64,000 bases of DNA from Rhabdobacter roseus (GCF_014202275.1 NZ_JACHGF010000003.1:372001-436000), one strand, 5' to 3'. Shown: positions 44,440 to 54,652, counted from the first letter of the stretch. The notes: generated by a model from the sequence alone, not told the origin. Numbers and translations: made by a program.

Positions 44440-45354
44440 CTACTTCCGGCGGTAGTAGTTGAGGCTTACGCTGGCGGCGGTGCGGCGTTCGCTGAGGGTA
44501 AAGTACCCCTTGCTCTCGCGGTCGAAGCAGACGGCCTCGCCCTGCGGCTCCAGCTCAAACGGCAACGACTTGCGGGCTGCCCGGCTAAGTACCTGCCCGA
44601 TGGATTCCCCCTCCCCGCGCCGCCAATAGTACATGTTGGTATAAGTCCGGATCAGGATTTCGGTCCCGTCCGTAGATATATTCCCGCCGGTAGCCAGGAT
44701 CACCGAAGGTACCTGCCCCACGCGCTCGGCCGTCATGACGCCGTCCAGTGGCTGCGGGTACGGAAGCCGGTACAGTATGGCCTTATCCAGCTCTTTGGAT
44801 ACCACAAAAAGATCTTTGGTCTGCGGGTCAAAAAGCAGCGTTTCGGCATCGTGCGGACCATCGGGATACTGGTAGGTGATGGTCGCGATGCCGCGCAGGG
44901 TACCTTCCAGGCTGGTCGGCTCCGGGATGCGGTGGATGTAGTGAATCGTCGTGGCCGGATTGGCGTCGTTGTTGCCAATGTCGCCCAGGTAGATGTAGCT
45001 CACGCCCTCCTGCGGGCCGATCCCTACCTCGATATCTTCCCAGTCGCGGTTATGAATGCCCTCGGGTTCGTAGCTCCGGATCTCCTTTCCGTCGTGGCGA
45101 AGCAAGTACAGCCGGGAGGGTTCGCCCGCGTCTTCGTGCGTCCAGAGGTACCCCGGCAGCGTGCGGCTGTCGGCCAGCCCGGAGGCTTCGTCGATGATGC
45201 CCGGCTCGATGGGTGCCCGCAGGGGCGTTGTTTCAAAATCATCGGAAAGACCGCCCCCTGGGTTGGGTGCTTTCTCCCAGCAGGCCACCGTTGCCAGGCT
45301 CAGCGCCAGCAGGAAGCTACGGGTGAACCATATACGAATAGAATAGCATTTCAT
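44440..45354 (-). CDS. beta-propeller-like lipoprotein
   Basis: 304 aa with signal and lipobox (ALSLATVAC, Cys25). The mature part reads as repeated beta-strands with Asp-rich turns: IIDEASGLADSRTLPGYLWTHEDAGEPS, GIHNRDWEDIEVGIG, YIYLGDIGNNDANPATTI and FDPQTKDLFVVSKELD, as in six- or seven-bladed propellers of the SdiA-regulated / PE-PGRS-like type. Role unknown, probably periplasmic. 99 bp upstream of the CocE gene on the same strand. Confidence 0.8.
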   Translation of the reverse strand: MKCYSIRIWFTRSFLLALSLATVACWEKAPNPGGGLSDDFETTPLRAPIEPGIIDEASGLADSRTLPGYLWTHEDAGEPSRLYLLRHDGKEIRSYEPEGIHNRDWEDIEVGIGPQEGVSYIYLGDIGNNDANPATTIHYIHRIPEPTSLEGTLRGIATITYQYPDGPHDAETLLFDPQTKDLFVVSKELDKAILYRLPYPQPLDGVMTAERVGQVPSVILATGGNISTDGTEILIRTYTNMYYWRRGEGESIGQVLSRAARKSLPFELEPQGEAVCFDRESKGYFTLSERRTAASVSLNYYRRK

Positions 45355-45388
45355 GGCTTGACAGGCTCGTTAGATTTGTAAAAATACG

Positions 45389-45396
45389 TACTTTTG
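45389..45396 (+). promoter_or_regulatory. -7 element for aspS
   Basis: TACTTTTG, 50 bp before the aspS ATG; a second match, TAGATTTG, is at 45371-45378. Neither has an ideally spaced TTG. Confidence 0.4.
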
Positions 45397-45445
45397 GCCC
45401 GTAACTCATAAACAGCCCCTTACATTATTGCATTAATTCCATTTT

Positions 45446-47227
45446 ATGTTACGAACACATACCTGCGGCGAACTACGATTAGAGCATGTAAACCAAGAAG
45501 TTACCCTATGCGGATGGGTCCAGCGCGTTCGCGACAAGGGAGGCATGATCTGGCTCGACCTACGCGACCGCTACGGTATCACCCAACTCTTGTTTGAGGA
45601 AGGCAAATCCAGCGCCGCCTTGCTGGAAAGTACCCGCACGCTGGGCCGCGAGTTTGTGGTAGCGGCTAAGGGACAAGTGATTGAGCGATTAGCTAAAAAT
45701 GATAAACTACCCACCGGCGAGGTGGAGATTCGGGTTTCGGAGCTGACGGTACTCAATCCGGCCAAACTCCCCCCCTTCCTCATCGAAGACGATACCGACG
45801 GCGGCGACGACATCCGGATGAAGTACCGCTACCTGGACCTGCGCCGTAACGCCGTGCGGCGCAACCTGGAGCTGCGCCACCAGGTGGCCCGCCACACCCG
45901 CGCCTACCTCGACGAGCTGCATTTCATTGAAGTAGAAACGCCCGTTTTGATCAAATCCACGCCCGAAGGAGCCCGCGATTTTGTGGTACCCAGCCGCATG
46001 AATCCTGGTGAATTTTACGCCCTGCCGCAGTCGCCCCAAACGTTCAAGCAGCTGCTGATGGTGTCGGGCTTCGACCGCTACTACCAGATCGTAAAGTGTT
46101 TCCGCGACGAAGACCTGCGCGCCGACCGCCAGCCAGAATTCACCCAGATCGACTGCGAGATGTCGTTCGTGACGCAGGAAGACGTACTCAATACCTTTGA
46201 GGGGCTGATCCGGCACCTATTCCAAAAAGTAAAAAACCTGGAACTACCCGAAGTACCCCGCATGACCTACGCCGACGCCATGAAGCGCTACGGTTCCGAC
46301 AAGCCCGACATCCGCTTTGGGATGGAATTTGTGGAGCTCAAAGGCCAGGACCGGGACCTCACCACGGGCCAAAACTTCGGGGTGTTTGACAGTGCGGAAC
46401 TGGTGGTGGGTATCTGCGCCAAAGGCTGCGCCGACTACACCCGCAAGCAGCTCGACGAGCTCACCGACTGGGTGAAGCGCCCGCAGATCGGAGCCAAAGG
46501 ACTGATCTACGTCCGCTACAACGCCGACGGCACCCTCAAGTCGTCGGTGGATAAATTCTACGGCGAGGAAGAACTCCGCGCCTGGGCCAGCGCCATGGAC
46601 GCCCAACCCGGCGACCTGATGCTCCTGATCTCCGGCCCTACCGACAAAGCCCGCAAGCAGCTCAACGAGCTCCGCCTGGAAATGGGTACCCGGCTCGGCC
46701 TTCGCAAACCGGACGACTACCGGGTACTTTGGGTGGTGGATTTCCCGCTGCTGGAGTACGGCGAAGACGAGCACAATCCCGGCCAGGGCCGTTGGTTTGC
46801 CATGCACCACCCGTTCACCAGCCCCAAGCCGGAAGACGTCCCGCTCCTGGACCAGGATTTGGGAAGCGTCCGGGCCAACGCCTACGACCTGGTCATCAAC
46901 GGCGTGGAGGTAGGCGGTGGCTCCGTGCGGATTTTCCAGCGGGAGTTGCAGCAAAAAATGTTCGAGACACTGGGCTTCACGCCCGAAGAAGCGCAGGCGC
47001 AGTTTGGCTTCCTGCTCAACGCCTTCGAGTTCGGTGCGCCTCCGCACGCCGGGATCGCCTTTGGGTTCGACCGTCTCTGCTCGCTCTTCGGCGGTGTCGA
47101 TTCCATCCGTGACTTTATTGCCTTCCCCAAAAATAACTCCGGACGTGACGTCATGATCGACTCGCCTTCTTCCCTGGCCGACCAGCAGTTGGAGGAACTT
47201 TCGATTCGTTTAGCGGTAAAAGGATGA
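45446..47227 (+). CDS. aspS: aspartyl-tRNA synthetase
   Basis: Charges tRNA(Asp). 593 aa, bacterial type. N-terminal OB-fold anticodon-binding domain (about 1-110: [24 protein letters not shown]). Class II motif 1 region [21 protein letters not shown]. The motif 2 arginine is in [19 protein letters not shown]. The GAD-type insertion domain spans about 285-410, and motif 3 is [11 protein letters not shown] near residue 535. Single gene, followed 28 bp later by the polysaccharide locus. Confidence 0.98.
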   Translation: MLRTHTCGELRLEHVNQEVTLCGWVQRVRDKGGMIWLDLRDRYGITQLLFEEGKSSAALLESTRTLGREFVVAAKGQVIERLAKNDKLPTGEVEIRVSELTVLNPAKLPPFLIEDDTDGGDDIRMKYRYLDLRRNAVRRNLELRHQVARHTRAYLDELHFIEVETPVLIKSTPEGARDFVVPSRMNPGEFYALPQSPQTFKQLLMVSGFDRYYQIVKCFRDEDLRADRQPEFTQIDCEMSFVTQEDVLNTFEGLIRHLFQKVKNLELPEVPRMTYADAMKRYGSDKPDIRFGMEFVELKGQDRDLTTGQNFGVFDSAELVVGICAKGCADYTRKQLDELTDWVKRPQIGAKGLIYVRYNADGTLKSSVDKFYGEEELRAWASAMDAQPGDLMLLISGPTDKARKQLNELRLEMGTRLGLRKPDDYRVLWVVDFPLLEYGEDEHNPGQGRWFAMHHPFTSPKPEDVPLLDQDLGSVRANAYDLVINGVEVGGGSVRIFQRELQQKMFETLGFTPEEAQAQFGFLLNAFEFGAPPHAGIAFGFDRLCSLFGGVDSIRDFIAFPKNNSGRDVMIDSPSSLADQQLEELSIRLAVKG

Positions 47228-47255
47228 GTGAACAGGGCCGAGGCGTAAACCAACC

Positions 47256-49730
47256 ATGAACCTTAGAAAAAATCTTAAGATGCGATTCCATTCCATGATG
47301 ATGGGGGTATTTTTGCTCCTGGCGGGCAGCGGGCTGGCGGTAGCCCAAAACCTACCCAACCCCTCCCAGCTTTCCAATAGTCAACTGCTGCAGTACTACC
47401 AGAAAGCCAAAGCCAGTGGAATGTCAGACATGCAGATTGAGCAGGCCGCCATGGCCCAGGGCTTCACCCTGGACGACATCGCCAAGCTACGGAGGCGCCT
47501 CACGGAAGAACAGGACGGTTCGGGCCGGGGTACCTTCCGGCGCGACACGGTTTCGACGGGCCGTTCCCTGGGCTACCAGGACTTGCCCACCCGGGCCGAC
47601 ACGCTCTACGACTCATTGCAAGCCCGGCGTATGCGTATCTTTGGGGCTTCCTTTTTCGCCAACGCTTCGCTGACCTTCGAGCCTAACCTCCGCATGGCGA
47701 CGCCCCGAAACTACATCCTGGGGCCGGACGATGAGCTCATCGTGGATATTTACGGCAACGCCGTTGATAACTACCGGCTCAAAGTAAGCCCCGAAGGGAC
47801 CGTCAAAATGCTCAACCTGGCTCCCGTCTACGTCAATGGTCTCACCATCGAGCAGGCCTCCGAGCGCATCGTGGCCCGGCTCCGGCAGGCCTTTTCGTCC
47901 CTCAACCGCCCCGGCGGAGGTACCTACGCCAACATCACCCTGGGCGACGTCCGCAGCATCAAGGTCATCGTCACCGGCGACGTCATGCGTCCGGGTACAT
48001 ATACGGTTTCGTCGCTTGCCTCCGCTTTCAACGTGCTGTACCTTTCCGGCGGCCCCACCGAAAACGGCTCCTTCCGCCGCATTGAAGTAATCCGGAACAA
48101 CAACGTCGTCAGCAAGCTCGACCTGTACAAGTTTCTGGTCAACGCCGATCTAAAAGACAACATCAGCCTACAGGACCAGGACATCATCATGATCTACCCC
48201 TACCAGGCACGGGTGGAGCTCCTGGGCGAAGTAAAGCGGCCGGGTATTTTTGAGGCCCACCCCGGCGATACCTTCGGCGATCTGCTACACTACGCCGGTG
48301 GCTACACCAGTGAGGCCTACACGGCTTCCGTCCGGTACCGCCGCAATACCCCCAAAGAATGGCGGATGGGGCAAATCGCCGCCAACGAAACAACGACCTT
48401 CGTTCCGCAAAACGGCGACCGCTACGAAATAGGCAAAATCCTGGATCGCTACGAAAACGTCGTGGCCGTTCGGGGAGCCGTGTACCGCCCCGGCGACTAC
48501 GCCCTCGAGCCCGGTACGTCTACCGTCCGGCAGCTGCTAGCCAAAGCCGAGGGCCTGCGCGAGGAGGCCTTTCTCAACCGCGCGCTGCTGCACCGCTTCC
48601 AGCCCAACATGGAGCCCAGCATCCTGGCCTTTGACCTGGGCAAGCTGATGCGGGGCGAGACCGAAGACATCCCCCTACAGCGCCAAGACTCCCTGGTCAT
48701 CAAGTCCGTGCAGGAGCTGCGCGAAGCCTACTCCGTCTCCATTGCCGGAGCCGTGAACAAGGGCGGCCAATTCCTGTATTCCGAAGGCATGACGGTCTCT
48801 GACCTGATCTACCTGGCCGGGGGCTATACCGAAGGGGGCGTGCCCTACCGCGTCGAGGTGTCCCGCCGGGTCAAGGAAGATACCGTCGGGCTGATGCCCT
48901 CCCAAAACACCCGCATCTTTACCTTTGACGTGCAGGACGATCTCGCCATGGCCGACCGCCGGCAGCGCTTCGTGCTCCAGCCGTTTGACCTTGTTTTTAT
49001 TCGAAAATCTCCCCGGTACGAAGCCCAGAAAACCGTCGTGGTGGAGGGTGAAGTGCGCTTTCCGGGCCGGTATACCATCGACAACAACACCGAGCGCATC
49101 ACCGACCTCATTCGGCGGGCGGGCGGGCTCAAAAGCGCCGCCTACCTCTCGGGGGCCCGCCTGACCCGAAAAGTACCCAATACCGATCTGATGGGAAACC
49201 GCTTCCTGGAAAAGCTAAACCAGAATGAACTCCTCCGGAGGGCTACTCAGGCCGATGGTGATCCGGAAACAGCTCCGGAGCCTCCTCAACGCCTCAACCG
49301 GGAGCTGGTGGGCCTGGACATGGCCTCCATCCTACAAAACCCGGCCCTGCCCTCCAACGTACTGGTGCAGGACGGCGACTCGCTCATCATCCCGCGCATC
49401 GTCGAAACCGTCCGGATCATCGGGGAGGTTCTGAACCCCTCCATTGTCAACTACGACCCCGCCTTCCGCTTTAAAGACTACATCGCGCAGGCCGGGGGCT
49501 ACACCGACAACGCCCGCAAAAGCAAGGTCTTTGTTTCCTACGCCAACGGCCGTCTGGACCGCACCAAGCGCTTCCTGTTCTTCCACAACCGCCCCGAAGT
49601 TGTGCCCGGCACCACCGTCAACGTTCCGGCTAAGCCCATTCGCGTCGGGCGGGAAACCACGCCCGGCGAGCGCGTCGCCATCCTGTCGCTGCTAGGTACT
49701 TTGGTCATTACCCTTATCCGACTCTTTTAA
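47256..49730 (+). CDS. polysaccharide biosynthesis/export protein with SLBB domains (Wza-like)
   Basis: 824 aa. Signal peptide (MFLLLAGSGLAVAQ region near residues 17-31), then a helical segment (MSDMQIEQAAMAQGFTLDDIAKLRRRL). The polysaccharide-export domain carries NYILGPDDELIVDIYGNAVDNY near residue 152. At least five SLBB-type repeats follow (for example VTGDVMRPGTYTVSS, LLGEVKRPGIFEAHPGD, VRGAVYRPGDYAL, VEGEVRFPGRYTID, IIGEVLNPSIVNYD). One C-terminal helix (VAILSLLGTLVITLIRLF) ends the protein. Outer-membrane export conduit; first gene of the locus, 14 bp before the Wzz-like gene. Confidence 0.93.
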   Translation: MNLRKNLKMRFHSMMMGVFLLLAGSGLAVAQNLPNPSQLSNSQLLQYYQKAKASGMSDMQIEQAAMAQGFTLDDIAKLRRRLTEEQDGSGRGTFRRDTVSTGRSLGYQDLPTRADTLYDSLQARRMRIFGASFFANASLTFEPNLRMATPRNYILGPDDELIVDIYGNAVDNYRLKVSPEGTVKMLNLAPVYVNGLTIEQASERIVARLRQAFSSLNRPGGGTYANITLGDVRSIKVIVTGDVMRPGTYTVSSLASAFNVLYLSGGPTENGSFRRIEVIRNNNVVSKLDLYKFLVNADLKDNISLQDQDIIMIYPYQARVELLGEVKRPGIFEAHPGDTFGDLLHYAGGYTSEAYTASVRYRRNTPKEWRMGQIAANETTTFVPQNGDRYEIGKILDRYENVVAVRGAVYRPGDYALEPGTSTVRQLLAKAEGLREEAFLNRALLHRFQPNMEPSILAFDLGKLMRGETEDIPLQRQDSLVIKSVQELREAYSVSIAGAVNKGGQFLYSEGMTVSDLIYLAGGYTEGGVPYRVEVSRRVKEDTVGLMPSQNTRIFTFDVQDDLAMADRRQRFVLQPFDLVFIRKSPRYEAQKTVVVEGEVRFPGRYTIDNNTERITDLIRRAGGLKSAAYLSGARLTRKVPNTDLMGNRFLEKLNQNELLRRATQADGDPETAPEPPQRLNRELVGLDMASILQNPALPSNVLVQDGDSLIIPRIVETVRIIGEVLNPSIVNYDPAFRFKDYIAQAGGYTDNARKSKVFVSYANGRLDRTKRFLFFHNRPEVVPGTTVNVPAKPIRVGRETTPGERVAILSLLGTLVITLIRLF

Positions 49731-49744
49731 TCGATCCCTTTCCC

Positions 49745-50755
49745 ATGCAAGCACCCCAACCCCAAGCCGAGGAAGTGATTGAAATCAGTCTGGCCGACAT
49801 CGCCGCTTTTTTCAAAAGGCACTGGCTCAAGCTATTGGTAGCGGGCTTTTTGTCGGGAGCTGCCGGGTACGGCCTGTCCCACCTGGCTCCCATTGAGTAC
49901 GAAGCCACGGCCCGCATCCTGCCCGAATACAGCTCCGGCCTGGGCGGCGGTGGCCTAAGCGACCTGGCCAGCCTGGCCGGACTATCCCTCAAAAACAATT
50001 CGGAGGCCATCCGCCCCGACCTCTACCCCGACATCATCGGCAGCAAATCCTTTTTGCTCAAGATTATGTCCACGCCCTTCCAACTCCAGAATGGGCAAAT
50101 GATCGTGCTCACCCAGTACCTTGACGAAGAAGCCGAGCCCCTCAGTCCCACGCAGGTGGCCCAGAGCGACTCCCTCATCACTATGACCAAGGCGCAGGAG
50201 CGGGTGATGAAAGACGTGGCCTCCCGCCTGACGGCCTCCATGGAAAAAATGTCGGGCGTGTTGAACGTCCGGGCCGAAATGCCCGACCCCGTCCTGGCCG
50301 CCGCCTGCACCAACCTGGCCGTGAGCTACCTCAAAGACTTTGTGGCCGACTACCGCACCGCTCGCGAAAACGAAAAGCTGTCCTTCCTCCGGCGGCAGGT
50401 AGCCGAGGCCAAAGGCAAGTACCAGCGTGCTGAGGTGGCCCTCAATACCTACCGCGACCGCAACGTCAACGCCTACACCAACGTAGCCCGCATTGAAGAG
50501 CAGCGCCTCCAGAACGACTACCTCCAGGCCCAAACGCTTTACGGAGAGCTATCCCGGCAGCTGGAAGCCTCCCGGCTGCAGGCCCAGGAAGATACCCCCA
50601 TCCTCAAAGTACTGGAGGCCCCCATGGTACCCAACTGGAAGAGCAAGCCCCGCCGGGTACTTTACGCCCTGGGCTACGCTCTGCTCGGCGGGTTTCTGAC
50701 CCTCCTGTATCTTTTATTTGTGGCCGAAAAGGTACACCGGCGGATTTTGGGCTAG
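49745..50755 (+). CDS. Wzz/GumC-type chain-length determinant
   Basis: 336 aa inner-membrane polysaccharide co-polymerase without the cytoplasmic kinase domain. Helix 1 at about 24-45 (HWLKLLVAGFLSGAAGYGL), a large periplasmic domain with coiled coil (about 205-290, FLRRQVAEAKGKYQRAEVALNTYRDRN), then the Pro-containing APMVPNWKSKPRR before helix 2 (YALGYALLGGFLTLLYLLFVA). It controls the chain length of the polymer made by the downstream Wzy. Confidence 0.92.
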   Translation: MQAPQPQAEEVIEISLADIAAFFKRHWLKLLVAGFLSGAAGYGLSHLAPIEYEATARILPEYSSGLGGGGLSDLASLAGLSLKNNSEAIRPDLYPDIIGSKSFLLKIMSTPFQLQNGQMIVLTQYLDEEAEPLSPTQVAQSDSLITMTKAQERVMKDVASRLTASMEKMSGVLNVRAEMPDPVLAAACTNLAVSYLKDFVADYRTARENEKLSFLRRQVAEAKGKYQRAEVALNTYRDRNVNAYTNVARIEEQRLQNDYLQAQTLYGELSRQLEASRLQAQEDTPILKVLEAPMVPNWKSKPRRVLYALGYALLGGFLTLLYLLFVAEKVHRRILG

Positions 50756-51044
50756 AAAAATCCCTGGTTCAGCTTTAAGGTATGGGCTATCTTTTCGAAC
50801 TTTCGGGTACCGTTTGGTAATTATATTTTTCTATCTTTAAAACATATTTATATCTTTAATCAATTTTAAGACCCTTCGGGGAAACTCCTCTTACCTGAAC
50901 ATGTGGGCGGGACAGCCTAGCCAAGCAAACAAGGCCTTTAGAGCCTTACTCTCATCCCATGTTTAGGAAATAGAGGCGACACCTTATGAAGGCCATATCC
51001 ATTAACCAATCATTTACCAACCATCTAATTAGAACTGCTACAGT
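50756..51044 (+). other. 289-bp AT-rich gap before the surface protein gene
   Basis: No gene. It contains T/A-rich stretches (around 50815-50870) with two near-matches to the -7 element, TATCTTTA at 50832 and 50851, and a weak AAGGC/GCCTT hairpin near 50930. Promoter for the 51045 gene probably lies here, but no exact consensus is seen. Confidence 0.4.
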
Positions 51045-52436
51045 ATGAAAAAGAACTCTACGATCCTCGCCATGCTTCTTCTGGCCGGTCTTAGCAGCCA
51101 GGCCCAAAACCAAATCACCACCCCCAGCGGCCAGCCCCTCACCATTGGAAACAACGGCGTGAAGCTTTCCAACCTCAACAGCGGTACCGCCACCGCTCCT
51201 TCCAACGGCAAAGTGCTGAGTGTAGACGCCAACGGCCTACTCTTTCTGGCCCCCGACCAAAGTGGTGCCCCCAGCCAGTGGAATACTGCCGGCTCAAACA
51301 TCAACTACCTCCTGGGCAACGTGGGTATCGGTACCGCAACCCCCCTGCAACGCCTCCATGTGAACGGCGATATTAATTTATCTACGGGAAGTGGGTTAAG
51401 GATAAATAATGTGCCTTTTTTAAGTGCAAAGGGGACTAGAAATATTGTTATAGGAACATCTGCTGGTTATAGCATTAACACAGCAGCAGATAATGTATTT
51501 CTTGGAGCCAATGCTGGTTATACTACCTCTGAAGGAACAGGCAATTCCTTTTTTGGCACATTTGCCGGGTATCATAATATAGGATCTGGAAATACCTTCT
51601 TTGGAGCAAATACAGGTTTAAATAATACAACTGGGATACGCAATGTCTTTTTAGGAAATGGTAGTGGAATTATAAATACAATAGGTAATGAAAATACCGC
51701 TATTGGCAATGGTGCTAATTTTGGAACTAATAACTTAACAAGGGCAACAGCTATTGGGGCCTTTTCAACGGTAAACTGTTCAAGCTGTATAGTACTTGGA
51801 GATCCTAGTGCAAAAGTTGGCATTGGAATAAACACCCCTTTGGAAAAATTACATATAAGCGGTGGTACAATACGAATAAATTTTGCAAATATTCCAGTCG
51901 CATCAGGCACATTATATAATTTATATACTGATGCTGATGGACGTATTGTGAGAGCTTCAACATCTAATGCAAGAGAAGCAGTAACAGAAGATGTTAAAGA
52001 GAATTGGATCTATCAAAAAAATGATATTTTTAACACCAATTCAGGAAATGTTATTATTGGTAATAGTATCAATAATACTCCAAAGGGTTATAAATTATTC
52101 GTATCAGATGGAATTTTAACAGAAAAAGTAAAAGTAGCTATTAAAAATACAAGTGACTGGTCTGACTTTGTATTTAATAAAGACTACAACTTACTGCCAC
52201 TAAACAAGGTAGAACAATATATTAAGAAAAATAAACATTTGCCTGGGGTTCCTTCTGCAAAAGAAGTCACTGAAACAGGAATAGATTTGGCTAAAATGGA
52301 TGCAATCCTTTTACAAAAGATTGAAGAACTAACATTACATTTAATTGAAATATCAAAACAAAATGAGAAAATAAATCAAGAGAATAGAGATTTAATGAGT
52401 AGGGTCAAAGTTCTAGAAAGTTCTTCTAAAAATTAA
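51045..52436 (+). CDS. secreted tail-fibre/YadA-head-like surface protein (chimeric composition)
   Basis: 463 aa with a signal peptide (MLLLAGLSSQAQ). Residues 92-109 carry VGIGTATPLQRLHVNG, repeated at 257-274 as VGIGINTPLEKLHISG. Between them seven ~15-residue repeats of the N-x-x-x-G-x-x-A-G type (residues 133-252) suggest a trimeric beta-helical head. The C-terminus (WSDFVFNKDYNLLPLNKVEQYI, LPGVPSAKEV, coiled coil) is the standard tail-fibre-like end in Bacteroidota. DNA composition changes abruptly at about 51,366 (residue ~108): GC-rich before, AT-rich after. A 19-bp hairpin follows. Confidence 0.82.
   Translation: MKKNSTILAMLLLAGLSSQAQNQITTPSGQPLTIGNNGVKLSNLNSGTATAPSNGKVLSVDANGLLFLAPDQSGAPSQWNTAGSNINYLLGNVGIGTATPLQRLHVNGDINLSTGSGLRINNVPFLSAKGTRNIVIGTSAGYSINTAADNVFLGANAGYTTSEGTGNSFFGTFAGYHNIGSGNTFFGANTGLNNTTGIRNVFLGNGSGIINTIGNENTAIGNGANFGTNNLTRATAIGAFSTVNCSSCIVLGDPSAKVGIGINTPLEKLHISGGTIRINFANIPVASGTLYNLYTDADGRIVRASTSNAREAVTEDVKENWIYQKNDIFNTNSGNVIIGNSINNTPKGYKLFVSDGILTEKVKVAIKNTSDWSDFVFNKDYNLLPLNKVEQYIKKNKHLPGVPSAKEVTETGIDLAKMDAILLQKIEELTLHLIEISKQNEKINQENRDLMSRVKVLESSSKN
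51441..51800 (+). repeat. seven ~48-bp coding repeats of the surface-protein head
   Basis: Protein-level repeats: NIVIGTSAGY, NVFLGANAGY, NSFFGTFAGY, NTFFGANTGL, NVFLGNGSGI, NTAIGNGANF and ATAIGAFSTV, each followed by 5-7 spacer residues. At the DNA level the copies are diverged. Confidence 0.8.
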
Positions 52437-52438
52437 AT

Positions 52439-52483
52439 AATTAATTGAGGCAATATATTGAACATATATTGCCTCAATTAATT
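52439..52483. terminator. 19-bp perfect hairpin after the surface protein gene
   Basis: AATTAATTGAGGCAATATA (52439-52457), loop TTGAACA, TATATTGCCTCAATTAATT (52465-52483). Starts 3 bp after the stop codon and ends 11 bp before the flippase start. No long T run; probably a terminator or processing site. Confidence 0.75.
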
Positions 52484-52494
52484 AAAAAGAAAAT

Positions 52495-53928
52495 TTGGAA
52501 ATTTATAGATCAATAAAAAATATAGGTTGGGTTACTATAAGCTCAATACTTAACCAAGCATTTAATATAGGTTTTCTAATATATGCAAGTAGATCTATAA
52601 CACCTAACGAGTATGGATTAATATCAATTATAATTATTATAATTGGATTTTCAGAGATCTTTATAAATTCAGGTTTTGTTTCATATCTAATACAAGAAAG
52701 AAGGGTATGTGAACTTTTATATTCTACAATTTTTTTTTCTAATTTATTTGTTAGCCTACTTTTTGTACTTTTCTTTTTGGCAACATCAAAACATTTATCA
52801 ATATACTTTGGAGAGCCTGTATTAGAAAAGTTAATAAATTATTGCACAATCTGCTTCCTCTTCCTCCCTCTTAGGACAATTCCACTAGTAAAACTTAATA
52901 AAAGCTACAACTTTCAAAAAATATCAATAATAAATTTAACATCTAATTTAATATCATTAATAGTTGCCTTTTATCAATTAAGCGTTGGATATGGAATTTG
53001 GGCAATTTTATCCAAATTATTATTATTTCAAATTATAAATACAACAATATATTCATTAAGCGTTTCCTGGAAAATAAAACTAGAATTCAGTTGGATAGAA
53101 CTTAAAAAAAGTGGAAAATACAGCATAAATCAAACATTGGCTGACACAATTGGATATTGGTCAAGAAAAATAGATGATATAATAATCGCTAGATTTATAG
53201 GCTTATATGGGTTAGGTCTGTACTCATTCGCTTACAATTTTCTTATGTTACCGAGCATAATGATTAAGAGCCAATTAGTGCAGGTACTGTTTCCAACTAT
53301 GTCTAGTATAAAAAATGACACTAAAAAGCTTAACAAAATGTATATTGATATCTCAGGAGCTTTGAGTTATTTTGGGTTCCCGTTGATATTTATCTTATAT
53401 ATAATTTCTAGTGATCTAATCCCAATACTAGTAGGTGATAAATGGAACGCTGCTATACCACTAGTACATATATTTTGCATTGCTTCATTATTTGAAATAA
53501 CGATTATCCCAAGTACCTTATTTAAATCTATTGGGAGAGCAGATTTAAATTTAAAAACAATGCTCCTTACCAAATTTATAACCTTAACAGGAATACTAAT
53601 TGGCTCAATCCAAGGAGATATAATATCAATATCAATATCGATTATTATATCAAATTTTATAAACTTTTTCGTCTTCTCTATTTACGTAAAAAAGTACCTA
53701 GGCATTTTAATATCTGAAGTTGTACTAGTAAATTACCCTGCTCTATTAATCGCTTTTCCAGTATTAATCATAGGCCATTTAATAGATATATGGAATTTTC
53801 AGCATCCAATAAGTATGACACTAAAAATAGTCATAGGAATTTCCACATGGATTTTGCTATCATTAACATTTAAACCGTTTGCATATTTACTAATAAAAGA
53901 AAAATTATCAAATAAAAATAAGCTATAA
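52495..53928 (+). CDS. oligosaccharide flippase, Wzx-like (MOP superfamily)
   Basis: 477 aa, TTG start (LEIYRSIKNIGWVTISSIL reading), with 12-14 membrane helices. Flips undecaprenyl-linked repeat units to the periplasm. N-terminal GWVTISSILNQAFNIGFLIYASRSITPNEYGL is typical of the polysaccharide-synthase/lipid III flippase families. GLYGLGLYSFAYNFLMLPS near residue 240 is the second-half equivalent. Low-GC island. Belongs with the Wzy polymerase and Wzz-like protein here, so a Wzx/Wzy-dependent pathway. Confidence 0.9.
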   Translation: MEIYRSIKNIGWVTISSILNQAFNIGFLIYASRSITPNEYGLISIIIIIIGFSEIFINSGFVSYLIQERRVCELLYSTIFFSNLFVSLLFVLFFLATSKHLSIYFGEPVLEKLINYCTICFLFLPLRTIPLVKLNKSYNFQKISIINLTSNLISLIVAFYQLSVGYGIWAILSKLLLFQIINTTIYSLSVSWKIKLEFSWIELKKSGKYSINQTLADTIGYWSRKIDDIIIARFIGLYGLGLYSFAYNFLMLPSIMIKSQLVQVLFPTMSSIKNDTKKLNKMYIDISGALSYFGFPLIFILYIISSDLIPILVGDKWNAAIPLVHIFCIASLFEITIIPSTLFKSIGRADLNLKTMLLTKFITLTGILIGSIQGDIISISISIIISNFINFFVFSIYVKKYLGILISEVVLVNYPALLIAFPVLIIGHLIDIWNFQHPISMTLKIVIGISTWILLSLTFKPFAYLLIKEKLSNKNKL

Positions 53929-53930
53929 AT

Positions 53931-54635
53931 ATGATTATGAAAAATATTATTAAAAGTAAAAGAGATAGTTTATTAAAAAAAATTTTAGGTTTAGATATTA
54001 ATATTGCACAAGAGTCATTGGCCTATCAAAAAATTTCGAAATTATCAAATAGCTTAAATAAAGTATATCCATATACATCATCAGCTCTTAGTCCAGTACA
54101 TCTAAATCTAGTTCTAAACGATATAATAATAAATACAAGAAGAAATATAGTTGAGCTAGGTTCTGGTATTTCGACAATTATTATTGCAAAGCTTTTGCAA
54201 ACAAATTCTATTAAAGCACAATTTACATCAATAGAAGAAAATGAAGACTGGGCTAATTATATTAATAATTGTTTAATTGAAGAAAATTTAATTGAATACT
54301 GCAATGTAATGCATATACCTATAAAAAAAAGTGAAAATTATTATTGGTATGATTTACAAAAAATAAATATTATTAAACAATCAATTGGTTTAATTGATTG
54401 TTTAATAATTGATGGCCCTATTGCTCATAGTAAAGGTAAAGAAAACTCAAGAGAGAAAACTCTTTATGAATTTTATGAACTATTAGACAATACTAAATCT
54501 GTGTTTTTGGATGACACTAATAGAAAAGGAGAGCAAATAGCTATAAAGAATTGGACTAAGAAATACAACATATCCTTTATAAATTTTGGCAATTTCTCTA
54601 TTCATCAATCTGGTCATCATTTTAATATATATTAA
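53931..54635 (+). CDS. SAM-dependent methyltransferase-like protein
   Basis: 234 aa. The class I motif IVELGSGISTIIIAKLL near residue 72 and the acidic FTSIEENEDW near 97 fit SAM binding; IDCLIIDGPIAHSKGK near 157 matches the post-motif region. Two bases downstream of the flippase stop. It probably modifies a sugar of the polymer, but the target is unknown and a non-methyl role cannot be excluded. AT-rich. Confidence 0.75.
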   Translation: MIMKNIIKSKRDSLLKKILGLDINIAQESLAYQKISKLSNSLNKVYPYTSSALSPVHLNLVLNDIIINTRRNIVELGSGISTIIIAKLLQTNSIKAQFTSIEENEDWANYINNCLIEENLIEYCNVMHIPIKKSENYYWYDLQKINIIKQSIGLIDCLIIDGPIAHSKGKENSREKTLYEFYELLDNTKSVFLDDTNRKGEQIAIKNWTKKYNISFINFGNFSIHQSGHHFNIY

Positions 54636-54652
54636 AAGTAAACTAGCTCTAT

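Noticed and set aside
44440-45354. Phytase or strictosidine-synthase assignment for the beta-propeller lipoprotein
   Set aside because: The repeat pattern suggests a propeller, but no catalytic motif of those families can be seen.
52439-52483. 19-bp inverted repeat as an IS or integron end
   Set aside because: It sits directly after a stop codon as a single hairpin with a 7-nt loop, with no second copy or transposase, so a terminator is simpler.
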